Assembly (NCBI GenBank): GCA_035358815.1
Contig: DAOPQC010000002.1
Location: 373,306-437,305 of the forward strand
Source: Thermoanaerobaculales bacterium
Lineage (GTDB): Bacteria; Acidobacteriota; Thermoanaerobaculia; Thermoanaerobaculales; Sulfomarinibacteraceae
Direction of reading: 5' to 3'
Length of the DNA: 64,000 nt
Part shown: piece after piece, positions 17,737 to 24,003 of the stretch
Numbering within the stretch: position 1 is the first letter of the stretch
How the letters are laid out: each line of letters starts with the position of its first letter
The notes under the pieces: generated by a model
What the model saw: only the letters and a program-made list of their open reading frames with translations
Told to the model about the DNA's origin: nothing
Databases searched by the model: none
Position numbers and translations under genes: made by a program

Positions 17737-18266
17737 GTCCTGGTGGTGCCGACCGCGGAGCTGGCGCCGGGGCGCACCGCCGCCTCCACCGGTTTGGCCG
17801 GCTCCCGCCGCGCCGCAGCGGGTCGTTCTCCGCCCGGCGCCATCGCGGGCTCTCCCATGTCGATGCCACCGCGGAAGCGAGCGCCGTCCTCGACCGTCAC
17901 CCGGGGCGCCTGGATGTTCCCCTGCACCCGGGCGGTCCTCTTGAGCACGACCTGCTCCTCGCCGTGGAGGTCGCCCTTGACCTCGCCCTCGACCGTCACC
18001 GCGCGCCCGTGGATGCTCGCGTCGACCTTGCCCTCGGGGCCGATGGACACATTGTGCTGCTTGAGCATCACCGTGCCCTCGATGCGGCCCTGGATCGTCA
18101 GGTCCTCGTCGCCAGTCACGTCGCCGCGGATCGTGATCGAGGGGCCGATGACCGCAGCCTCGCGAGTGCCACGCGGCGACCGGTCAGCGCCCGATGGCCC
18201 CGGAGCTGGTCGCGGCGGACCGCTGTCGGGGACGCCCGTCTCCTCGCTGTCACCCTTCTTCCACAT
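17733..18266 (-). CDS. Bactofilin (polymer-forming cytoskeletal protein)
   Basis: 177 residues. A polar, proline-rich N-terminal tail (about 1-35) precedes the bactofilin beta-helix (about 38-140). The rungs run as AAVIGPSITIRGDVTG, EDLTIQGRIEGTV, VSIGPEGKVDASIHG, VTVEGEVKGDLHG and VVLKRTARVQGNI. A low-complexity Ala/Pro-rich tail follows. Bactofilins polymerise without nucleotide and act as scaffolds for cell-wall enzymes, polarity or stalk formation. The gene overlaps the methyltransferase start by 3 bases. Confidence 0.92.
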   Translation of the reverse strand: MWKKGDSEETGVPDSGPPRPAPGPSGADRSPRGTREAAVIGPSITIRGDVTGDEDLTIQGRIEGTVMLKQHNVSIGPEGKVDASIHGRAVTVEGEVKGDLHGEEQVVLKRTARVQGNIQAPRVTVEDGARFRGGIDMGEPAMAPGGERPAAARREPAKPVEAAVRPGASSAVGTTRT

Positions 18267-18377
18267 GCCTTCCTCCGACGTTCACACGGCCTCTCCTCCC
18301 GACGCTAGCGCGCCGAGCACGGCGGTTCCGTGCGCACGATCACTTCAGATGACGGGGGCTGGCCAAACCGCGGTTCG

Positions 18378-18480
18378 GGCGCGGATCCGGATTCGCCGTT
18401 GGCTACGCCGTGACAGGGGCGGAAGCGGGCGCGGAAGCGGAAGCGGGCGGGGCCGTATCCCCTTGCCCCTACCCCCTGCT
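18378..18480. repeat. Composite intergenic repeat, second copy of the TTCGCC/GTGACAGG unit
   Basis: 18378-18432 matches 13081-13135 with two differences and includes GCCGTTGGCTACGCC then GTGACAGG. It is followed by GGAAGC hexamers (to about 18460) and a C-rich TATCCCCTTGCCCCTACCCC run that reaches the stop codon of the DUF4388 gene. Both copies sit just downstream of a minus-strand gene. Confidence 0.7.
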
Positions 18481-19539
18481 CTTGACCAGCGATGTGGCCA
18501 CCGCTGCGAGCTTCTTCTCCAGCGCCATGGTGGAGCCCACCGGCAGGTCATCCGGCTCGTTGTCGCCGTAAAACACCAGCGCCACCCGGTGGTCGATCTT
18601 GACCGGCAGGGCCACACCCTCGTCCGGCCACGCGCCACCGAGCACCTCGAACAGCGCCTCGTTCCAGCGGTTCCGCTCGGGCGCGCCGCGGAATGCGTCG
18701 CCGGTGGCGACCACGTGAGCGGCCACCGACGGGCCGTCGACCGGGAGCCACAGCCGGCGCACCCGCTGGCTCGGCGGGTCGTCGCCGTCGGCCAGGCCGA
18801 ACTGGGCCAGGCCGCGCATGCTGTGGCCGTGAACGGCGAGGACGACGCCCCGCGAGAACACCTTGGCGGCAACCTCGAAGATCTCCCGCACGGCCTCGGC
18901 GGTGACCAGCGGCGCCGCGACGTCCCCCATCAGCGCGCCCACCGACGCGTGGAGGGGAGCTTCCAGGTCGGGCGTCTCGACGCTGCCGAGGCGGCCGGCG
19001 GCCCGTGGCCGTGTCGCCCCGGCATCGCGGTCCTCCTCGTCGCGGAGCCGGGCCGCGTCGAGCGCCACGCTGCGGGCGTCGAGCGGGGTGTCGACGAGCA
19101 GGTCCCGGGCGTCGACCTCGACCTCGCCCGAGTCCTCGAGCTCGAGGCTGCGGAACCTGAAGAAGCCATGGTCCCAGGCGAACATCTCGTGCAGCACCTG
19201 CATCACCTGGTGCTGGAGCACCCGCTGGAGGTCGTCCGTCGTCAGGACACCGAGCTCGACCAGGATCGAGCCCAGGCGCTTGTCGATGCGCGACCGGTGC
19301 TGCAGCAGCAGGGCCTGGTTCAGCTGACCGGGATCGACCAGTCCGAAGCCGATCGCGATGCTGCCGAAGGTCTCGCGCACCGAGCTCGACGCGGCGTAGA
19401 CAATCCGGCCCCTCCGGAAGACGATCAGGCCCTCCTCGGTGCCGGTGGTGAAGGTCAGCTTGCCCGTCTTCTCGGACATCGCCAGGAACTGGAGGATCTC
19501 GGCAGGTTGCACGTCCTCGAGCTTGCCGGCCAGCGCCAC
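18469..19539 (-). CDS. DUF4388 (PATAN-type) domain protein
   Basis: 356 residues from a GTG at 19537-19539 preceded by GGAGGTGACGAG. Homology begins there: ALAGKLEDVQPAEILQFL, then KTGKLTFTTGTEEGLIVFRRGRIVYA, the start of a DUF4388 domain. FGSIAIGFGLVDPGQLNQALLLQ, LGSILVELGVLTTDDLQRVLQHQ and EMFAWDHGFFRFR follow. The C-terminal half (about 200-356) has a GAF-like look (GVVLAVHGHS, FRGAPERNRWNE, LPVKIDHRVALVFYGDNE). DUF4388 proteins are linked to signalling and gliding regulation in delta-type bacteria and Acidobacteriota, but the exact role is not known. The kinase at 36280-38097 carries the same domain. Confidence 0.8.
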   Translation of the reverse strand: MALAGKLEDVQPAEILQFLAMSEKTGKLTFTTGTEEGLIVFRRGRIVYAASSSVRETFGSIAIGFGLVDPGQLNQALLLQHRSRIDKRLGSILVELGVLTTDDLQRVLQHQVMQVLHEMFAWDHGFFRFRSLELEDSGEVEVDARDLLVDTPLDARSVALDAARLRDEEDRDAGATRPRAAGRLGSVETPDLEAPLHASVGALMGDVAAPLVTAEAVREIFEVAAKVFSRGVVLAVHGHSMRGLAQFGLADGDDPPSQRVRRLWLPVDGPSVAAHVVATGDAFRGAPERNRWNEALFEVLGGAWPDEGVALPVKIDHRVALVFYGDNEPDDLPVGSTMALEKKLAAVATSLVKSRG

Positions 19540-19685
19540 CTCGTCACCTCCGCCGTCCCGAGCCCGCACAGCCGCCGCCACGGGGCATCGCCGCACGCCA
19601 GACCCGCTCTGCTGCCCCCAGGTTCGCCACTCCATGCTACTCCATCGCCGGCAGCTCGCGGACCGCCGGCGGCATGGACGGACGG

Positions 19686-20339
19686 TCAGTATCCGGGGGC
19701 GGTGTCCGGCACGTCGAACGGCGCAGCGAAGAACGCGAGCTCGCACTCCATTGCCCGGCGGTAGAGCCGGTGGATCTCTGGGCCGTCCTCGGCGAGCTCG
19801 TCGAGCAGCCCTTCCAGCGTGCCGGCGAGCTCGGCGGCCTCCGGTCCCGCGTAGGCGTCAATCCACTCCCGATAGGGATGGCCGGGCCGCCGCATGACGG
19901 CGAGCTCGCTGCCGAGAAAGGCGTAGAGACGCATGCACGGGGTCATCACCGCGATCGTTTCGCCCAGCCCACCGTGCCACGCCACCCCGAGCAGCAGCTC
20001 GATGTAGGCCGTGGTGGCCGGGTGCGGCGTCACCGCGCCGAGATCAAGGTCGAGCGCCTCGGCGTGGCAGGCGTGCATCTCGAGCTCCTGCAGCACTCCG
20101 CCCATGAGGCGGTGGATGGCGACCGCCGCCCGGTGCCGCCCTTCGCAGCGCGCGGCCGCCAGCGCGTACGCCCTGAAGAAGGCCTCCAGGTAGTGGACGT
20201 CCTGGGCGACGTAGCGGCCGAAGACCTCGGCCGGCAGGGTGCCGTCGCTCAAGCGGCGGATGAACGGGTGCTCGAGGCAGGCCAGTGCGAGGTCCCGGTT
20301 CTCCTGCCACAGCCGCTCGGAAAGCGGGCGAAGGGCCAT
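19686..20339 (-). CDS. tenA: TenA/THI-4 family aminopyrimidine aminohydrolase-like protein
   Basis: 217 residues, all helical. It contains the TenA features FGRYVAQDVHYLEAFFRAYALAAARC, the active-site Cys in MTPCMRLYAFLG, and a C-terminal Glu in RRAMECELAFFAAPF. TenA enzymes hydrolyse aminopyrimidine thiamin breakdown products (salvage) or thiamin itself. No other thiamin gene is nearby, so salvage is an inference. The ATG at 20339 is chosen because a GATAAT hexamer (20347-20352 on the minus strand) lies 7 nt before it, suggesting a leaderless transcript. A further ATG at 20348 overlaps that hexamer. Confidence 0.85.
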   Translation of the reverse strand: MALRPLSERLWQENRDLALACLEHPFIRRLSDGTLPAEVFGRYVAQDVHYLEAFFRAYALAAARCEGRHRAAVAIHRLMGGVLQELEMHACHAEALDLDLGAVTPHPATTAYIELLLGVAWHGGLGETIAVMTPCMRLYAFLGSELAVMRRPGHPYREWIDAYAGPEAAELAGTLEGLLDELAEDGPEIHRLYRRAMECELAFFAAPFDVPDTAPGY

Positions 20340-20366
20340 CGCGTCCATTATCGCCCACGGCCGCTC

Positions 20367-20450
20367 AGGAGGGGTTGGGGGTTGGGGTTAGGAGCTGGGG
20401 ATTCGAGGCCCATCCGCCCGTTCCCGTTCCCGTTCCCGTACCCGTTCCCG
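20367..20450. repeat. Composite intergenic repeat: G-rich run plus CCCGTT hexamers
   Basis: A G-rich segment (20371-20400, GGGGTTGGGGGTTGGGG then TTAGGAGCTGGGG) fits a G-quadruplex pattern with four runs. It is followed by five to six CCCGTT hexamers (20417-20450). Together with the 7-mer repeat at 20634-20674 it fills the gap of about 390 bp between tenA and the first receptor gene, where no gene is seen. Confidence 0.7.
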
Positions 20451-20633
20451 AATAGGACGATCGGTCCGGCGAGCCGTCACTCCGCCCGGAGACGGACACA
20501 GAAGCTATCGGGCACGGGGACCGACGACGCAGCGGACGTGGGGACTCCTCCGTCCCACGCCCTGCTCCCGAACCATGAGTTGAGGGCGCAGGCGGGCGGG
20601 CGCCCTATCCCCAATCACCCATCACCCTTCACG

Positions 20634-20674
20634 TATCACCTATCACCTGTCACCTGTCACCTGTCACCTGTCAC
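20634..20674. repeat. Tandem 7-bp repeat (TATCACC/TGTCACC)
   Basis: About six tandem units: two TATCACC, then four TGTCACC-like units. Looser relatives (ATCACCC, TTCACG) lie just before. It ends 7 bp before the stem of the intrinsic terminator of the first receptor gene. Confidence 0.8.
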
Positions 20675-20679
20675 TCAAG

Positions 20680-20707
20680 AAAACGACCCGCGCCGGGGCG
20701 CGGGTCG
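20680..20707 (-). terminator. Intrinsic terminator of receptor gene 1
   Basis: A perfect 10-bp stem CGACCCGCGC / GCGCGGGTCG (20684-20693 with 20698-20707) encloses a 4-nt loop. On the minus strand it is followed by a U-rich tract (the A-run at 20678-20683). It lies about 25 bp after the stop of the receptor gene. Confidence 0.85.
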
Positions 20708-20731
20708 CGGTCGGTCGTATGGCTCGACGGA

Positions 20732-23731
20732 TCAGAACTCGATGCGCAGCCCGATCTCGTAGCGTCGCGGGTCGTACCAGGTCCGCGCGTCGCCGATCGG
20801 CACCAGCACCGGCGAGCTGTCGGCGCCGTAGTACTCGTCGTAGTAGGGCGCGCTCGGGTCGTCATCCTGGTAGACGAGGGCGTTGACCTCGCCGGTGGTC
20901 GGGTCCTGCTCCGTCTCCTGGCGGAAGGCGGTCGAGTTGAAGGACGCGTCCCACTCCTGGCCGAACAGGTTGTAGACGGTCGCGATGCCCTCGACCTCGG
21001 CGCCGGCGATCTTGAAGGCCTTGCTCACCTGGAGGTCGAGCTGCCACACGCTCTTGGTCTCCAGCGACCCGCGCGGCGAGTGGAAGATCGTGTAGGAGCC
21101 CAGGTCGACCCCGTCCGGGCTGGTGCAGTAGTCGAGCGTCGCGGGATCGATGCCGAGCTCGGCCATCTGGTCGGCGGTCGAGCGCCTGCCGGGAGCGTTC
21201 TTGAAGGAGGTGCAGGTCGAGGTGATGCTCTGGTGGCCGGCGGACGACCAGAAGCCGTCGTACCCGATCGTCCAGCGCTTGGGCAGCAGCAGGTAGCCGT
21301 TCATCTTGACCCGGTGGTCGCGGTGGTCGGAGAGCTTGCCGTCGAGGTTGTAGAAGTTCACCGGGAACCAGTCCGCGTCGCCGCGGGCGTACGACCAGGA
21401 CGCGTCGGTCTCGTGGTTTCCGTAGGAGTCGGCGTAGGTGTAGCTGAACACGAAGTGCCCCCAGCTCTTGCGGGCCTCGAAGCTGGCGATGTAGCCCTCG
21501 TACTTGCGATGGAACACGCCTTCCCAGTTGGACAGCACGTAGCGCCCGCACTGGTCGCCCGTGGTCCAGGTGGCCGGATCGTCGAGGCTCGGGAACTCGC
21601 CCTCGCCGTAGGCCCAGGTGTTGCCGATGCAGGTGTCCTCGATCAGGTCATGCGTCGACTTGTTGACGTAGGTCAGCTCGATCGAGGTCTGTGACGAGAG
21701 CTGGGTCTCGTAGGCGACGATGACCTCCTCGGCATAAGGGGCCTCGAGATGGCCGAGGCCGGCCTGGTCGAGGGTCAGGGCCGGGTCGTAGATGGTCGGC
21801 GAGCCGTAGTTGTCGAACAGCACGTACTCCTGTCCGTTCCACGCCGTCCAGTAGATCGGGTCCGGGAACGACGCCGGGACGCTGTCGACGTCGCACCACA
21901 GGCCGCGCGACAGGTTGCAGTAGTGCTCGAGGGTGTTGTAGTCGTGGGTCGTCTGGACCACGCCCGATGCGAAGCTCGGGATCGACAGCGCCGTCGGGTC
22001 CATGAACCGGCCGCCCGATGCCCGGATCACGTGCTTCGCGTTGCCGAGGATGTCCCAGGCGATGCCGAGCCGGGGCTGCCAGCGGTCCATGTCGGCGATC
22101 TCCTCGCCGGGGTCGTTCGTGAGCACGACGTTGTCGAGCCGGACGCCGGGCTTGATCGTGAGCCTGGGGTGGATCCGCCAGGCATCCTGGAGGTAGAACG
22201 TGAAGGACTCGCCGGCCGAGGAAATCGGATCCTTCACCGTGTCCTCGGGCTCCAGGATGGTCACGTAGTGGTTGAAGGAGCCGTCACCGTTGAGGTCGAG
22301 AGGGGTCCAGGACGCGCTCGGAGCCAGCGCACGGTCGTAGACGACAGCGCCGCCCGAGTAGAAGTAGATGCTGTCGTAGCCGAGGTCGCTGTACTCGACG
22401 CCGGTCTTGAACTCGTGGCTGCCGATCAGATTGTCGACGAACCAGGAGAGGTTCGCGCGGTACTCCTCGCGCGGCCGGTCCTCGTCCCAGTTGGAGATGT
22501 AGTTGGTGTAGGCCAGGCCGCTGTCCTCGTCGAGGTGGCCGGGTATGGTGTCCGGGTTGTCGGTCGGGAACTGCTTCAGGTAGTTGCTCACCATGCCCAC
22601 CTGGACGTTGAGCAGCAGGGCCTCCGACAGCACCGAGTTGAGCTCGACCTGCCAGATGTCGCCGCCCTGCTCCTGAGTGCCCCGCGCCGACGCCGTGTCG
22701 AGGCGCGACGAGTTGACGCCGGGGATGTCCGCGGGGTCGGTCGAGTACTTGCCGACCAGGCGATGGTTGTCGGCCGCCTGCCAGGTCAGCTTGCCCAGGA
22801 ACTGCCAGCCCGTCCACTCGTAAGGGAAGTAGGCGAACTGATCCTGCGACGAGCTGTCGATGTACTGGAGCGATGTGAAGAACCACAGCTTGTCGCGCAG
22901 GATCGGACCGCCGAGGGTGGCCGAGCCCTGCATGTTCGACGTCTGCTGCTCGTCGGGGTCGTAGTGATCGCCCGACTCGGTGAAGCTCTCGTCCCGGTAC
23001 CGGAAGTCGAAGGAGCCCGAGAACTCGTTGCCGCCGGACTTGGTCACCAGGTTGACGATGCCGCCGGTGGCCTGCCCGAACTCGGCCTCGAAGCCGCCGG
23101 TCTGGAAATTGAGCTCCTGGACCGCGTCCATGTTGAACATCGTCGCCCAGGTCCCGGTCACCGTGTCGGTGGTGTTCATGCCGTCGATCAGGTAAGCGTT
23201 CTCGGACTGGGTCGAGCCGAAGACGTTGGGGTTCGATCCGCCGGTGACGCCGGCCGCCTGACCGAGCACCGACTGGTAGTCACGGTTGGCGGTGCCCACC
23301 ATCGCGTTCTGGAGGTAGTCCTCGTCCCAGACCTGGCGGGAGTTGACCTGCGAGGTGTCGACCACCGGCACCTCGGCCAGCACCTCGATCTCGCCCTCGT
23401 AGGCCTCCGGGACCATCCGGAAGGTCACCGACGCGGTGCCGTCCGCCACGACCCGCACCTCCCCCGATTGCGGCCGGAAGCCGGGCAGCACCGCCTCCAC
23501 GGTGTAGTCGCCGGGCGGCAGCAGGTTGAAGGCAAACTCCCCGTTCACGCCCGAGATCGCCGCCTGCGGCCCGCCGATCAGCTGCGCAGACGTGATCTGG
23601 ACGGTGACGCCGGGCAGGGCCGCGCCATCGTTGTCCACGACCTCCCCTGCCAGCCTTCCGGTGTTCGCAGCGTAGGCGGCCGAAACGCACAGCAGGGGAA
23701 TTCCCAAACCGAAGAAGACGCGTCGTGCCAT
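20732..23731 (-). CDS. TonB-dependent receptor, Oar-like (tandem copy 1)
   Basis: 999 residues from an ATG with a GAGGGAGGAATC leader. It has a signal peptide (about 1-21, VSAAYA), then a carboxypeptidase-regulatory-like domain (about 22-105, GEVVDNDGAALPGVTVQI) and a plug domain (about 120-235, QSENAYLIDGMNTTD and GFEAEFGQATGGIVNLVTKSG). A 22-strand-type barrel ends in YEIGLRIEF with terminal Phe. Cysteines recur in the outer loops (YYC/HYC, DTCIGN, DQCGRY, STCTSF, YCTSP) and are probably disulfide-paired. Such receptors import large nutrients using TonB energy. The ligand is unknown. It is the most divergent of three tandem paralogues with identical length. Confidence 0.93.
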   Translation of the reverse strand: MARRVFFGLGIPLLCVSAAYAANTGRLAGEVVDNDGAALPGVTVQITSAQLIGGPQAAISGVNGEFAFNLLPPGDYTVEAVLPGFRPQSGEVRVVADGTASVTFRMVPEAYEGEIEVLAEVPVVDTSQVNSRQVWDEDYLQNAMVGTANRDYQSVLGQAAGVTGGSNPNVFGSTQSENAYLIDGMNTTDTVTGTWATMFNMDAVQELNFQTGGFEAEFGQATGGIVNLVTKSGGNEFSGSFDFRYRDESFTESGDHYDPDEQQTSNMQGSATLGGPILRDKLWFFTSLQYIDSSSQDQFAYFPYEWTGWQFLGKLTWQAADNHRLVGKYSTDPADIPGVNSSRLDTASARGTQEQGGDIWQVELNSVLSEALLLNVQVGMVSNYLKQFPTDNPDTIPGHLDEDSGLAYTNYISNWDEDRPREEYRANLSWFVDNLIGSHEFKTGVEYSDLGYDSIYFYSGGAVVYDRALAPSASWTPLDLNGDGSFNHYVTILEPEDTVKDPISSAGESFTFYLQDAWRIHPRLTIKPGVRLDNVVLTNDPGEEIADMDRWQPRLGIAWDILGNAKHVIRASGGRFMDPTALSIPSFASGVVQTTHDYNTLEHYCNLSRGLWCDVDSVPASFPDPIYWTAWNGQEYVLFDNYGSPTIYDPALTLDQAGLGHLEAPYAEEVIVAYETQLSSQTSIELTYVNKSTHDLIEDTCIGNTWAYGEGEFPSLDDPATWTTGDQCGRYVLSNWEGVFHRKYEGYIASFEARKSWGHFVFSYTYADSYGNHETDASWSYARGDADWFPVNFYNLDGKLSDHRDHRVKMNGYLLLPKRWTIGYDGFWSSAGHQSITSTCTSFKNAPGRRSTADQMAELGIDPATLDYCTSPDGVDLGSYTIFHSPRGSLETKSVWQLDLQVSKAFKIAGAEVEGIATVYNLFGQEWDASFNSTAFRQETEQDPTTGEVNALVYQDDDPSAPYYDEYYGADSSPVLVPIGDARTWYDPRRYEIGLRIEF

Positions 23732-23800
23732 GATTCCTCCCTCGACCAATTTCAGGGCGGTTCCGCAGGACCGGGCCCGCGGGTCATCGCCTGCCTGAGG

Positions 23801-23806
23801 AGTATA
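23801..23806 (-). promoter_or_regulatory. -10-like element of receptor gene 1
   Basis: TATACT on the minus strand, 70 nt before the ATG. The other two receptor genes have TATACT and TATAAT at 69 and 75 nt before their starts. The shared spacing supports a promoter, although no good -35 is seen. Confidence 0.45.
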
Positions 23807-23876
23807 CGCCGGGCTCGTCCCGCGGGGCACCCCGCCCGCCCGAGGCAGCGGCCGAACCGGCGTCGCGGCGGCACGC

Positions 23877-23947
23877 GGGAACGGGAACGGGGACGGGGAC
23901 GGGGCGGAGGTCGGCCCTGTCCCCCAATTCCCTGTTCCCTATCCCCT
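23877..23947. repeat. Composite intergenic repeat between receptor genes 1 and 2
   Basis: GGGAAC/GGGGAC hexamers (23877-23904) are followed by a C-rich run, CCCCCAATTCCCTGTTCCC then TATCCCC, to about 23947. Read on the minus strand the latter has four G-runs, so it can form a G-quadruplex. It sits just beyond the terminator of receptor gene 2. Confidence 0.7.
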
Positions 23948-23948
23948 C

Positions 23949-23979
23949 AAAAAAACGACCCGCGCCGGAGCGCGGGTCG
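23949..23979 (-). terminator. Intrinsic terminator of receptor gene 2
   Basis: A perfect 10-bp stem CGACCCGCGC / GCGCGGGTCG (23956-23965 with 23970-23979), loop CGGA, with a 7-nt U tract on the minus strand. It is nearly identical to the terminator of receptor gene 1, showing that the duplicated unit included its 3' flank. Confidence 0.87.
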
Positions 23980-24003
23980 CAGTCGGTCGTATGGCTCGAA
24001 GGA

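Noticed and set aside
20634..20674. Short regular repeat as a CRISPR array
   Set aside because: Units are 7 bp in direct tandem with no spacers and no cas genes nearby.
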